From NCBI GenBank assembly GCA_016764775.1, contig JAESRE010000003.1, forward strand, positions 1-39,333: a stretch of 39,333 bases of DNA. The letters are read 5' to 3'. The number at the start of each line of letters is the position of its first letter. Position 1 is the stretch's first letter. The notes beneath the pieces were generated by a model. That model was not told where the DNA came from. It was given only the letters and a program-made list of their open reading frames with translations, and did not search any database. The stretch comes from Alphaproteobacteria bacterium (GTDB taxonomy: Bacteria; Pseudomonadota; Alphaproteobacteria; Micavibrionales; Micavibrionaceae). Shown piece by piece: positions 26,519 to 36,500 of the stretch. A program made the position numbers and the translations under genes.

Positions 26519-27202
26519 ATGATATTTTATCAGAACGAATATTTCAGAGAACAAAACGCCTTGAGGGAAGGCGCAAGCATCTTCCTAGCTGTGGTTCTCC
26601 ATATCGCAGTACTTTTTTTAATCCTTCATACACAGTCGCAAAAAACGATATCGGCAGACATTTTAAGTCTGCCAACAAATGTAGCTGTGCGTTTTGTAAC
26701 ACAAGAAAAACCTAAAGATATTGTTGAAAAAGTAATAGAAGTTCAGAAGAAGAAACCTGAGATAGTTGAAAAGAAAATCATAGCTAAGCCATTCAAACAA
26801 GAAGAGCCTAAACAACTAAATAAGATTGAGCCTGCTGCTGCCCCTCAGCCAGCTCCAGATCTCAGACCCAAGATTACAAAGCAAAACCCAATAAGTACTA
26901 TACAACCTGCACTCGATATCATTCCTGTTGTTAAGGAACCAAGCATCAAAGGCCGACGCGTCCAGCCAGAATATCCCAAGCGCGCACTAAGAATGCGTCA
27001 AGAGGGTGTAGTTTGGCTGCATGTCTTAATAGATAAAGACGGAAAAAGACAAGATATTAAACTACACAGGCCCTCTCAATACGCACTTTTAAATCAAGCG
27101 GCCTTAAAAGCCGTTAAGAAATGGAATTTCGATCCAAATTTAGTAAATGGCAGACCTGTTCAAAGCTGGATGGAAATACCAATAGAATTCAGAATTCAAT
27201 AA
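26519..27202 (+). CDS. tonB: TonB energy transducer
   Basis: Periplasm-spanning protein carrying proton-motive energy from ExbBD to outer membrane receptors. 227 residues: an N-terminal membrane helix (about 18-38, GASIFLAVVLHIAVLFLIL), a Lys/Glu/Pro-rich spacer (about 65-140) and a TonB C-terminal domain (about 140-227) with VQPEYPKRALRMRQEGVVWL, ALLNQAALKAVKKWNFDP and a final IPIEFRIQ strand. The histidine in the N-terminal helix (VVLHIA) matches the functional one of TonB. It forms an operon with exbB and exbD and presumably serves the FecA-like receptor opposite. Confidence 0.9.
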   Translation: MIFYQNEYFREQNALREGASIFLAVVLHIAVLFLILHTQSQKTISADILSLPTNVAVRFVTQEKPKDIVEKVIEVQKKKPEIVEKKIIAKPFKQEEPKQLNKIEPAAAPQPAPDLRPKITKQNPISTIQPALDIIPVVKEPSIKGRRVQPEYPKRALRMRQEGVVWLHVLIDKDGKRQDIKLHRPSQYALLNQAALKAVKKWNFDPNLVNGRPVQSWMEIPIEFRIQ

Positions 27203-27214
27203 ATAAGGAAAGAT

Positions 27215-27754
27215 ATGTCAGAAATTTTAACACAAATAGGCCCACTTTTTTATCCGCTATTGGGACTCTCTATATTAGGCGCCTTCCTTATAATCGAGCG
27301 TTTTATTTTTTTTGTGAAATTGCCCCAATTTAAAAATTCAGACAGTTTTAAAACACTTGAAGAGGAATTAAAAAACAATGCAAAGGTTGAAAAAACTATA
27401 CGGGATGAATTGATATCTTTCCGTTTAGCAGAGCTTAAAAACAAATTAGACCACGGAATAAATTTATTAAGAATAGTTGCCGTATTAAGCCCGATGCTAG
27501 GTCTTCTTGGAACTGTTTTAGGCATGATTGAGGCCTTTCGTGATATTGCAGGGCAGACAGGGCCGGTTGTTCCCAGTATGATTGCTGATGGCCTATGGAG
27601 CGCAATGCTGACAACAGCGTATGGACTCTCGATTGCTCTACCGTGTCTTTTTGCCGCTTTTATCTATGCCCGAATTGCAGAAAATAGGCTTGAACTCTTT
27701 CAAAAGCATTTGAATGCACAAAGTTTAAAAATTGAAGGCGTCAGATTATCATGA
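27215..27754 (+). CDS. exbB: ExbB/TolQ/MotA-type proton channel
   Basis: Inner membrane proton channel component that powers TonB. 179 residues with three hydrophobic spans: LFYPLLGLSILGAFLIIERF near the start, RIVAVLSPMLGLLGTVLGMI and LTTAYGLSIALPCLFAAFIY. The middle helix GLLGTVLGMIEAF and the TAYGL segment are the MotA/TolQ/ExbB hallmarks. AAGGAAAG precedes the start, twelve bases after tonB, and the stop overlaps the exbD start (ATGA), so the two partners are translated together. Somewhat shorter than E. coli ExbB, lacking its longer N-terminus, as in many TonB-system copies. Confidence 0.9.
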   Translation: MSEILTQIGPLFYPLLGLSILGAFLIIERFIFFVKLPQFKNSDSFKTLEEELKNNAKVEKTIRDELISFRLAELKNKLDHGINLLRIVAVLSPMLGLLGTVLGMIEAFRDIAGQTGPVVPSMIADGLWSAMLTTAYGLSIALPCLFAAFIYARIAENRLELFQKHLNAQSLKIEGVRLS

Positions 27755-28170
27755 TTGAAATACCTGCCCAGAAAAGAGGCGGCATCATACACGATCTAAT
27801 GCCTGATCTAACGCCTTTACTGGATGTGATGTTTATGCTGATCGTATTTTTTATATTAACGGCCAATGCTGTTCCATATGCTTTGGATGTTAACTTGCCA
27901 GAAGATGCCGAAGAAGTAACTCAAGCCGTTACCGATAGCGATATTTTGACAATATCTTTACTACCAGAAGAGCTGGGATGGAAAATTAATGATGTAGAAT
28001 ACGCTTTAGAAAAAGACTTTAAGCAGGCATTAACAAATAAGGTTGAAAATAGTAAAAAAGTTATCATCCTGGGCGATAAAGAAGTTTCTATGCAAAAGCT
28101 ATTAAGCGTTATGGCTTTTTTGAGAAAAAACAATATAGAAACAGCAGACATCGTAATGGAAAGAAAATAA
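27751..28170 (+). CDS. exbD: ExbD/TolR-type proton channel subunit
   Basis: 139 residues with a single N-terminal span carrying the essential aspartate: DLTPLLDVMFMLIVFF, where D25 aligns with the functional Asp25 of E. coli ExbD. The rest is a small periplasmic domain (about 45-139) ending VMAFLRKNNIETADIVMERK. It overlaps exbB by four bases and is the last gene of the FTR1-tonB-exbB-exbD operon. No intrinsic terminator is evident after it; the region beyond belongs to the IS110 flank. Confidence 0.9.
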   Translation: MIEIPAQKRGGIIHDLMPDLTPLLDVMFMLIVFFILTANAVPYALDVNLPEDAEEVTQAVTDSDILTISLLPEELGWKINDVEYALEKDFKQALTNKVENSKKVIILGDKEVSMQKLLSVMAFLRKNNIETADIVMERK

Positions 28171-28261
28171 TTAAATCATATGCAATTTAACTATGTGATA
28201 AGGGTAAATATTGCGTGAAATTATAAATCTCTAATAGAATTATGTTTAACGGGTGCAGGAG

Positions 28262-28504
28262 TAGTTTGCAAACTAGCGTTTAAATACGTTTTTGTCTAGC
28301 CGGTATCACCATTCTCTACGTGGTCATTGGACTGCCACACTATTGCTTTGGAGGCCTCGGTTCCCTCAAAATGTGATCCGCAGTTTGATTGTAGTTTGTT
28401 CAAATAAAACAATCTTTTTCTGCATCAAATATACCGGGTTTAACCGAAAGCTTTCGTCCCGGCTGGGACAAAACGTAGTCTCATGCTTTCATTTACAAGA
28501 CTAC
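28262..28504 (-). ncRNA. Candidate IS110 bridge/seek RNA region
   Basis: Non-coding DNA between exbD and the transposase 3' end is packed with inverted repeats: palindrome TAGTTTGCAAACTA (28262-28275), palindrome CGAAAGCTTTCG (28445-28456), GTCCC/GGGAC (28456-28460 with 28465-28469) and GTAGTCT/AGACTAC (28475-28481 with 28498-28504). On the minus strand TTTGAGG and CCTCCAAA can also pair across a nine-base loop (about 28352-28376). IS110/IS1111 elements are known to encode a guide RNA in such a flank. Which loops would recognise target and donor cannot be told without the element's true ends. Confidence 0.4.
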
Positions 28505-28525
28505 AAACTTGTTTTTTCTTAAATC

Positions 28526-29569
28526 TTACGCATACAAAGCCCTTTCACCAGTTGCAGGGTTGAAGCAGAACAGTTCACCAGTTTGCAGCATCTGATGCAT
28601 GATGACCGCGAGCTTTCTGGCAACTGCGATGCGTGCCTTTTTCATGCCGGAGCGTTTTGCAATCCTCAATCCCCATGCTTGCAGAGCAGAGGGCTTTTTC
28701 ACCCTTGTAAGAATGGAATTGGCTGCTTCATAGAGCTGGTGGCGAATGACACGATCACCGCGCTTTGAAATGCGCCCATTGTAATCCATTTCACCGGATT
28801 GCCTGCGCCTTGGCGTCAAACCGAAATACGCGCCGACGCTTTTGGATTGTTTGAACCGATCGGCATCGTAAACAGCCAAAACAAAGTTTGCGGCTGTCAT
28901 TGGACCAACACCAGGAATGCTCATTAGGATACGGCATTTTTGGCAAGCATAAGCATGATCGAGAACCAGCTCATCCAGCTCGTCGATTTTTAGCTTAATC
29001 ATGCGCAGCATCTCAAGCTGGATTTGAAGAGGAGGGGCAATAGCCGTGCCTTCATCAATAATCTCTTGGATCCGGCTTTCAAAACTGACGCCTGCAATAC
29101 CTTTGATTAGAATGCCGAATGTTTTAAGCATGCCGCGGATCTGGTTGACGACATCGGTGCGCATGCTGACCAAGTTGCTCCGTGTCCGGAACAAAGCACG
29201 AGATTCATGGTTTTCGAAGCTCTTGATAGTAACTTCTTTATACCAGTTGCAGCGCATAATCTGGGCAATGCCATGTGCGTCGTTTTTATCGGTTTTATTC
29301 ATCTGCAAGCGTAAAACGCCATGCGCATGGTAAGCATCAATGCAAATGGCCGGAAGCCCCATGTCAGTTAGGCCATGCCAGTGCCACGTTGAAAGATGGC
29401 CGCTCTCAAGACCAATTTTCACAGCTTCAGGGGCATGTCTTTTGACTGCTTCACCAATTCCTTCTGGTGTTGAGGAGCAATTGCCTTCCCATATTTTGTT
29501 TCCATCACGATCAACAACGCAAATGTGAGTCTCGTCTTGTGAAACATCTAGTCCTACATATTGATCCAT
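28526..29569 (-). CDS. IS110-family transposase (RuvC-like DEDD)
   Basis: Catalyses guide-RNA-directed recombination of the element. 347 residues in the two-domain form of the family: an N-terminal DEDD_Tnp_IS110 domain with D8 (GLDVS), E55 (GLESGH) and D94/D97 (NKTDKNDA), and a C-terminal Transposase_20 domain with SIPGVGPMTAANFVLAVYD and GLTPRRRQSGEMDY. All four acidic residues are present, so it looks intact. Its own start MDQYVGLD follows a purine-rich AGATAAAAA leader. The transposase faces away from the defence genes. Subgroup (IS110 versus IS1111) was not settled. Confidence 0.92.
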   Translation of the reverse strand: MDQYVGLDVSQDETHICVVDRDGNKIWEGNCSSTPEGIGEAVKRHAPEAVKIGLESGHLSTWHWHGLTDMGLPAICIDAYHAHGVLRLQMNKTDKNDAHGIAQIMRCNWYKEVTIKSFENHESRALFRTRSNLVSMRTDVVNQIRGMLKTFGILIKGIAGVSFESRIQEIIDEGTAIAPPLQIQLEMLRMIKLKIDELDELVLDHAYACQKCRILMSIPGVGPMTAANFVLAVYDADRFKQSKSVGAYFGLTPRRRQSGEMDYNGRISKRGDRVIRHQLYEAANSILTRVKKPSALQAWGLRIAKRSGMKKARIAVARKLAVIMHQMLQTGELFCFNPATGERALYA

Positions 29570-29606
29570 TTTTTATCTCCATTCATCTTTAACAGGTTGT
29601 TTAAAC

Positions 29607-29642
29607 TGACAATATTCTATCCCGAAGGGGTAGTAATTGTCA
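29607..29642 (+). repeat. Imperfect hairpin beside the IS110 5' end
   Basis: TGACAAT (29607-29613) pairs with ATTGTCA (29636-29642), and inside CTATCCC (29617-29623) pairs with GGGGTAG (29627-29633) through one G-T wobble around a GAA loop. It sits about 40 bases beyond the transposase start. It could be part of the element end, its target stem-loop, or a leader structure. Confidence 0.55.
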
Positions 29643-29794
29643 TACTTCGCACCTATTAAGCTAAATGTGATAATGTATCTTATGGCAAATAATGTGTTTT
29701 TTTATCAAGTATTTAGTTATATAAGAACTAATAGTTTATAATTCCATTTTAAATTAAATAAGAAGATATTTGAATCATATATAGTGAATTATAG
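29643..29794 (+). promoter_or_regulatory. A+T-rich leader of the first STAND gene
   Basis: Very A+T-rich gap between the IS110 flank and ATG 29795. TATAAT-like stretches occur (TTATAATTCC near 29735) but no clear -35/-10 pair, operator or good ribosome binding site can be named. The high A+T content fits horizontally acquired DNA silenced by nucleoid proteins, which is inference. Confidence 0.3.
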
Positions 29795-32700
29795 ATGAAT
29801 GCTAATAATACAGAACTTGCCCTATCTAAAATAACTGACGCAGGATTTTTCGAAAAACTTGCTACAGCCGTTTTAAGAGAGGCGGATTGTAACTATAAGA
29901 CACTTAGTCACCCGGGAGTAAATGAAAAAGGAAAAACTGTAAGGTCTCCTTTAGATGGGATTTGTTTTATTCCCCACGCTCAGCCCCGGCATTTGATAGC
30001 GGTTCACCACACTACGGGAGAGCGAGAAAAGCTAGAAGCAAAATGGCTGCATGATCCATCAAGAGTGAAAACCAAAAATGGTAAAAAACCAACAGCACCA
30101 GCTGGAGATGTATTAAAAACTGCCGAAATAATAGATGAAGAACGAAAAAAAGACCCCTCTCTAGAGGCGACCCTCATCCTAACAACAAATGAAGAGCCTT
30201 CCGAAGCCCTTATTAGAAAAATAAAACAAGCTGAAAAGAATTTCAAATTTCATATCGATATTTGGTCACGTTCAAGAATAAGTCATTTTTTAGACAATGA
30301 AGCTAACGGGCAATGGATAAGGAATAACTACTTCGGCGAAAAACAACAACTACTTTCGCATGATTTATTAAAGCAGATTTCAAAACAAAGCTTAGATACG
30401 TTCCCTTTACTAAGCGATGAAAGTAGCTGGGTAGAAAGAGAGCTTGAGAAAGATCCTGAAATTCAAGCTAAGAACGGAGTGGTTTTTATATCTGGACATT
30501 CAGGGTCCGGGAAATCCGTCTTATGCCATCGCCTACTAAGTGCCCATATTGATGAGGGTGGGTATGGTCTTGTTATAACTCACGATATAGTTTCCCAATC
30601 AAATAGCCTTGAACAAGCCATTAAGCTAACGTTAGACCAATATTATTCGGACTTCGCATCATCAAGTCCGTCAGCTCTCTCTCTTTGCTCAAAATCATCG
30701 CCTTTACTGCTACTTATTGAGGATATTAATAAGTCTAGTGAGCCAAAACACCTTGTTAGTAAAATCCTAAATTGGATGCCAAAAGTATCAAAGGAACAAA
30801 ACTCTCAAGACATACCTTGGAAAATTATTTGTCCACTCTGGCCTGAAGTAATTACATCTCTAGACAGTCAAGAAATACAAAAAATTAGCCCCTTAGTTCT
30901 GCGTCTTTCTGTTTTCAATAAAAGTGAAGGAATGAGAGCAATTTCTGCGAAAGCAAAGATTGCAGGAATAAAGTTGAGCAAACTTGAAACTGAAGAAATT
31001 TGTACTGCCTTAGGATATGACCCGCTTTTAATCGCACTACACATAATGGGCACAAATGCATCTGAAGCAGACACTATATCTAATTATGTTCACAGCGATA
31101 TCGAAAAATGTTCTTCAATTTTTGAAGGGTACACAAAGATAGATTTCTTATCTGCGCTTAGAAAACTTGGTGGTGGCATGTTGAATTTCGGCTCAATAGA
31201 ACACAATTGGGATGAGGTTATAGAATGGGAAGCATTTACCGAAAGGGAAAAAAGCGCATTAGCTAATTTGGTGAAATCCAGCAATATAATAAGACTGTCT
31301 GAGAGGCTTGAGGATTGCAACATTCTATTCAGGCACGACCGAGTTAGAGATTGGGTAATGTCTGATGCCGCAATAACGATGTATAAGAAAAAAGAACTGA
31401 CCACTGAAATTATTTCAGATCCATATTTCTCAGAACTAACTGGAGCCGTGTTGGTTTCAAAAGAGTCAAATAAACAATTAATCGATTCAGCTTTAGAAAA
31501 TAATCCCCTTGCACTTTTCTGCGCATTCCAAATCATCGGAAACTCTCATCACTATTTAAGAGAGGACATTTTAATCGCTATATCCTCTTGGCTGGTCAAA
31601 ATAGAAAATCAAGGTCGTCTCTATAGCCCAATTACTTGGGAGGCTTTGGGGTTTTTATCAAAGACTGTGGCAAAGGAAGTTCCCGCTCTTGTAGAACGGT
31701 TCAAAGATAATTCATCATTTTCACAATTAGCAAAACTCCGAAATGGCGACTTAATAGGGGCAGTGGAATTATGCGCAAACATAGATCCGGGAACAGGTGC
31801 GCCATGGCGAGACCAGATAATTAATCATGCCCTAGAATGCTATGGAGATAAACTAACTGGTTTAGTAGAAAAGGCTTTAAAAGCGCCCAATCTTAACATT
31901 TCAACAAGAAGAGGCCTGCTCCGTTTGGCCGGATACCTTGCGAATGAACATTTAGGACAGGCTATAGAAAGTTGTTGGAAGGCCGATTCTGACCGAGACG
32001 AAAACTTAGAGAATTATTTCTGGGCGGTGGCACATTGTTGCGGAAACGATCCAGAAAGATACCTTGCACCGATATGTGACGCTTGGGCAAAACTACCAGA
32101 TAAATCAGATCAAGAGCACATGTCTTCACCAAGAGATAGCTTTGCGGCCCATGAAATTCGTTGGGCATTTCGTAAGTATATACCGAAAAAGGCTATAAAC
32201 TATTTAATTTCCAGAGCATCTGATGAAGACCTGAAATGGCCAATAACCTACCTATTTAATGGCATAGATAATCCAGAAGCCGTTAAATTTACAGTCAATT
32301 ATATGGCTGAAATACAAAAAGATTTAGAAGGAACAGAATCCTTTTCACCTTTTATTATGTCCGCAGCAGATGAATGGAACGGAAGAAGATCTAACTCACG
32401 AAGGCATATGTCTTATGAAACAAGAAGTGTGCTCGCAGATTTATGGATGAATACCACTAATGAAAAATATATTCGTATATCCGCTTTCCGGCTTTGGGAT
32501 GCGACCCAAAGAGACAAGGACTTAGAGACGCTATCTTCATTTGTAAAAGACACAATCCTCTCTGAAAAGGTCCTGGCATCTAGATTAAAGCGTTCTGATC
32601 ATTCAGCGATACCTGATATGATTAGTAAAATTGATCAAGACAATAAAAGTGATTACTGGTGGTATTTTGGAAGACACCTTTGGTCAAAAGAGCTAACAGA

Positions 32701-33481
32701 AAAATTAGATAATTTTTTAAGCAATCGCGAGAAAAGCGATCATCCTGAATGGGGTGTAGATAAGAACGCCGATCATATTACAAGTGAACTAATGCAAAAC
32801 ATGAATCCAAACGAGGCTGAAAGGATATTGTTAAAACATTGGCCACACTTAAAATATTCTCCGTGCTTTCTTCAAACTGCTCTATATATAGCCACACCAG
32901 AATCGCTTAGTGCTGCTCACAAGGCTATGACTGATTGCCCAGAACCGAAAAAAATGATGCAACATGCGAGTATGCATATTGGTATTCGCACGATTGGCCG
33001 ATCTGGAATAACAAAGAAAGATCAGCTCTTGGCTTTTATCAAATATACCAAATTCTTATCGGATATAGACATCTTAAGTTTTTGGGAAGTGTGCAATGAG
33101 CATGGATGGTTGGAAGAGCGACATAAGTATTTAGATAGATACTTTCCTAAAAACCTCAGAAATAGCTCCAATGATTTAGACGCATTAATAGAAAGCCTTA
33201 ATAAAACAGTCAGCAGCAAACACCATCATTGGATTGACCATGACATCGAAAGCCTTTTAAAAACTGGTGTTTCTTGGAATGAAATTATTAAAAAATTAAC
33301 CCAATGGCTATCTAAAAACCAAGATTTATCAGCATTTAAGATCGTTTGCGACGCAATACAATATAAAGGTAACAGAGAAGACCTTAAACTATTAGAAATT
33401 TACCGTAACAAAACTTTTTCAGATTTTTGCGAACTTATAGATGATACTATCTTTACAGTTAAAAGAAGGTCTGCTCATTAG
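29795..33481 (+). CDS. STAND-type P-loop NTPase with PD-(D/E)XK-like N-terminus
   Basis: 1228 residues, cytoplasmic. Residues 1-180 resemble an Mrr/restriction endonuclease-like fold: FFEKLATAVLRE (E20), SPLDG (D54), then LIAVHHTT at 68-75 where the E/Q-x-K of active nucleases is expected; the lysine is replaced by histidine. An STAND/NACHT-like ATPase follows, with Walker A GHSGSGKS (234-241) and Walker B LLLLIED (304-310). From about 560 to the end is helical repeat-like sequence, the probable sensor. This layout (effector, STAND, repeats) is that of anti-phage NLR-like proteins. I cannot place it in a named system; it is shorter than the Avs proteins. Start ATG 29795 is the first in frame. 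Confidence 0.7.
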   Translation: MNANNTELALSKITDAGFFEKLATAVLREADCNYKTLSHPGVNEKGKTVRSPLDGICFIPHAQPRHLIAVHHTTGEREKLEAKWLHDPSRVKTKNGKKPTAPAGDVLKTAEIIDEERKKDPSLEATLILTTNEEPSEALIRKIKQAEKNFKFHIDIWSRSRISHFLDNEANGQWIRNNYFGEKQQLLSHDLLKQISKQSLDTFPLLSDESSWVERELEKDPEIQAKNGVVFISGHSGSGKSVLCHRLLSAHIDEGGYGLVITHDIVSQSNSLEQAIKLTLDQYYSDFASSSPSALSLCSKSSPLLLLIEDINKSSEPKHLVSKILNWMPKVSKEQNSQDIPWKIICPLWPEVITSLDSQEIQKISPLVLRLSVFNKSEGMRAISAKAKIAGIKLSKLETEEICTALGYDPLLIALHIMGTNASEADTISNYVHSDIEKCSSIFEGYTKIDFLSALRKLGGGMLNFGSIEHNWDEVIEWEAFTEREKSALANLVKSSNIIRLSERLEDCNILFRHDRVRDWVMSDAAITMYKKKELTTEIISDPYFSELTGAVLVSKESNKQLIDSALENNPLALFCAFQIIGNSHHYLREDILIAISSWLVKIENQGRLYSPITWEALGFLSKTVAKEVPALVERFKDNSSFSQLAKLRNGDLIGAVELCANIDPGTGAPWRDQIINHALECYGDKLTGLVEKALKAPNLNISTRRGLLRLAGYLANEHLGQAIESCWKADSDRDENLENYFWAVAHCCGNDPERYLAPICDAWAKLPDKSDQEHMSSPRDSFAAHEIRWAFRKYIPKKAINYLISRASDEDLKWPITYLFNGIDNPEAVKFTVNYMAEIQKDLEGTESFSPFIMSAADEWNGRRSNSRRHMSYETRSVLADLWMNTTNEKYIRISAFRLWDATQRDKDLETLSSFVKDTILSEKVLASRLKRSDHSAIPDMISKIDQDNKSDYWWYFGRHLWSKELTEKLDNFLSNREKSDHPEWGVDKNADHITSELMQNMNPNEAERILLKHWPHLKYSPCFLQTALYIATPESLSAAHKAMTDCPEPKKMMQHASMHIGIRTIGRSGITKKDQLLAFIKYTKFLSDIDILSFWEVCNEHGWLEERHKYLDRYFPKNLRNSSNDLDALIESLNKTVSSKHHHWIDHDIESLLKTGVSWNEIIKKLTQWLSKNQDLSAFKIVCDAIQYKGNREDLKLLEIYRNKTFSDFCELIDDTIFTVKRRSAH

Positions 33482-33547
33482 TTGAAAAATATGCAGCTTT
33501 TTAGCAGCTAAATAACTTCACCCTATTTTGGTTAAGTATTGCATTTA
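33482..33547. other. Gap between convergent STAND genes
   Basis: 66 A+T-rich bases separate the two stop codons. Only a short palindromic TTTAGCAGCTAAA is present, without a loop or U-tract adequate for an intrinsic terminator, so transcripts of the two large genes probably overlap at their 3' ends. Confidence 0.4.
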
Positions 33548-36500
33548 TTATTTATTTTCAAAGTTATCTTCAATTTGTGGCCAATTTATTCCAGTAGTAA
33601 TATCTGGATGGCGTGTCTCAGATTCCGCAATGCCGTAGTCATCTCTTATGTCATCGAAAGCTATAAGACATTCTTTGGCTAAACTTGATACAGCTTCGTT
33701 GCCACATATAAAGAGATCAAAAATATTCTTTCTAAGTTCTTGCGCAGGGATGCCATATAGCTCTTGTGCGCCTATCCAATTCTGAAACTGTCTCTCGCCA
33801 ACAATGAGATTTTTGATTGCGCTGTATAAGTGAGTATCTCTTAAACCTCGCCCATGAGCTGCGGATTCTCGGATTAAAAGAATAATGCCTTCTAAATCAG
33901 GAGATTTTTCTATTGCACTCTCCATTATTGCCTTAGAAGGCGATGCGGCTGCTCCTTCGTAGTTTTTGTATAGCTGCATTCGCAGCTCAGGATATTTGGA
34001 AATTATAGAGCCGAGTTCTTCTCCCAATCTGTATCTATCTAAACCCTTAATTTTATCGGCGTGTTTTATCGTAAAGTTGAGAAAGGCCTGTGCCGCCTCA
34101 AAGCAATCTTTCTTCATCAGCGCTGAACGCCAATCATATTCATCCAAGAAAGAAGGCTCAACTTCTGCAAGTTTCTCTAGTACCTCAACAGATTTCTCAT
34201 TAGGAGAATGTTTTAAAGCTGACAAAACATCTCTCATATTCCATGGCTTGCAGACATGAGGTTGCTTATCTCTATACTCTTCATAAACTTTTATAAGGGC
34301 TTCAGGGTTATCAGAAAAAGGTAATAGAACCATCCACTGCCTCATGCGATAGCCATCTTGCTCATATAACATCCATTCATTCTTCTTATCCTCAGCTGCG
34401 GCATAGATATCTTTTATGCCTTGCAGAACAAGTTCAGCATCGATTTCCTCTCCGGCACACGCAAGAGCAGTCAATGCTCCTGCTTTTTCAGACGCGGGGG
34501 AAGGCAATCGAAGGAGAATATCAATAAGCTCCGTTTTGTCTCCATAGGGCATGGTAAAAGCAATTCTGGCCAATTTGAATGCATGCTGGCGATCTTTTTC
34601 GTCTGGTTTAGTAGAAATGATTCCAGAAACCACAGCTAAGATATCTTCTGCAAATTGATCAGAAGCTAAACTTTCTTTCTCAGTGCGTCTTTGTTCTCGC
34701 CTATCCTTCGCCTCTGTAAAGTCTGGAGAAGGTCTAAAACGGGTATCTTCAGAAGATGGAGGTTGATTTTTCTTCCATATAGCTCTCAGAGCTAAAGCTG
34801 CATCATCCCCACAATCATTATTGGGCAAATATTTTTTAAGAATTTCAATTGCTGCATTATCGCCTATAGCGGCCAATGCTTCTGTATATCTACGATAAAA
34901 GAAATTACGTGCGTCATTGTTGATGTGTTGTCCTTTTGCTAAGGCTTCACGAAACTCTTTTTCTTGCTGCTGTCTTTGAATAAGGTCTTCATCAAGTAAT
35001 TCCTGTAGCGCTGGGATTAATTGAGGAGAGGCAACCCGCCCTATTGCACCCCCCACTTCAGACAATTGATATCTGCGGGCTTCCTGAAAGTCTAAAATAG
35101 ACTTACCCCAAGCTCCAACAAGCGCAATTAATCTTTCCCTGACATCATCGGAAATATTAAGTTTATCTCGATAATGTGAATCGCCATGACGGGTTATCAA
35201 ATCGGCAAGTAAAGATATTTCGTTAGCGCCATCAGGTTTTGCCCTAGCAATCAATGCTTGGACAAAAGATTCATCGGGTGTTTGGCAAATCCACTGCTTT
35301 AAAACATGATATTCATTGGTAAGGCTTTCAGGAAATGGCCTTTCTGATTCCTTGAGATTTTTATTAACCTCCACAAGGCGTTCTATAAGTTCCCCAACGG
35401 TATTGGGACCAATTATCGCTAAAGAGATTTGTGTATTCGCTTTTTGCCGCTCTGTTTTTTCTTCAGCAAGCAGTCTGTCTACAATCGGGCCCTCATCGAT
35501 AATAATTCCTGAAGTACTCAAATAGTCCTCTGCCATGAAAGGCATATCTTTGTTCTTTTCAAGACGTTTCATTAAAGCGTTGATAACAGCGTCAGGATAT
35601 TTCTTATATTCGTGTTCAACTGTCCAACGATAGTGAGGCTCTTTACTAACTGGAGGCTCTGAATTAGCAAGAAGCTCTTCAACCTCTGCTGCAATTTCTT
35701 CGGAGTGCTCAAGAAGAGATATTAATGCACTCAACTTCTTATGAGGATCGTCCTCATTATCTATGTATTTTTTAAGTTCTTTGTCTAAACGACTCCGGCA
35801 TTCAGTATCAGAAATTTCATCGGCATAACTACGTTTTGCTAATTCAGCCCATACCTCATCAGGCGAGTTTTGTAAAATTTCAATGGCCTGCCGGTTAGCG
35901 CGCCTAAACAGTAAAGAGCTAACCGTTTCAAGTTTTACGGTATTGCTGGAATCCTCTATAGCCAATTGCGTAGCAAGATCGATACCTGGAATATCGCCAT
36001 AGTGGGCAATCTCGGAGACTAAGTGTTTTCTTGTCTTTTCATTTAACTTGGAAATTTCATTTATAATATCAGACCCTAGAACCGATACTCTAAAACGCTT
36101 TCCGGCCCTTAGGGCATTCAAATGAATTTGATCGTCTTCATTACTGATTAGAGGCCATAGAAAACTTAAAAATTCTGGGCGGCCAGTATTAATCATAAAG
36201 CTAACAGCACGATCAACCTGATTGGGAGCATGCCAGTTTTTTACAAAGCTCAAAACTTTCTCTTCTACTTTACTCCAGACCTTATCTGATGAGCGGTATA
36301 CGATCTCTGCAGATAAAAGGGGATCAATTCCAAGCGTTTCTAAAACTACGAAAGCAACAGCATTAATGCTTTCGTCATCAGCTCTGGATAGTCTCTCACA
36401 GGCGAATAAGATAGATTCTTCCCATATGCGTTGATCGATGATGTTCTCTCTTAAAGTTTTCTGGTCTTCCGTGTTACCTTGAAAGGCCGATAGCATTAAA

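Larger units (their letters stand above)
28250..29620 (-). mobile_element. IS110-family insertion sequence, approximate ends
   Basis: The element carries one transposase gene on the minus strand and flanking non-coding DNA: about 275 bases on the 3' side and about 50 on the 5' side. IS110 elements lack ordinary terminal repeats, so the ends given are estimates; a GTTTAAA word occurs near both (about 28278 and 29599). Longer non-coding sequence on the transposase 3' side is the arrangement of the IS1111 subgroup. The element separates the iron operon from the defence genes. Confidence 0.6.

Noticed and set aside
29795-33481. Assignment to an Avs (AVAST) type
   Set aside because: Avs proteins share the effector-STAND-repeat layout, but this one is shorter and I see no type-specific sequence; naming it would be a guess.
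33482-33547. Bidirectional terminator
   Set aside because: The only palindrome (TTTAGCAGCTAAA) has a one-base loop and no flanking U-tract pattern.
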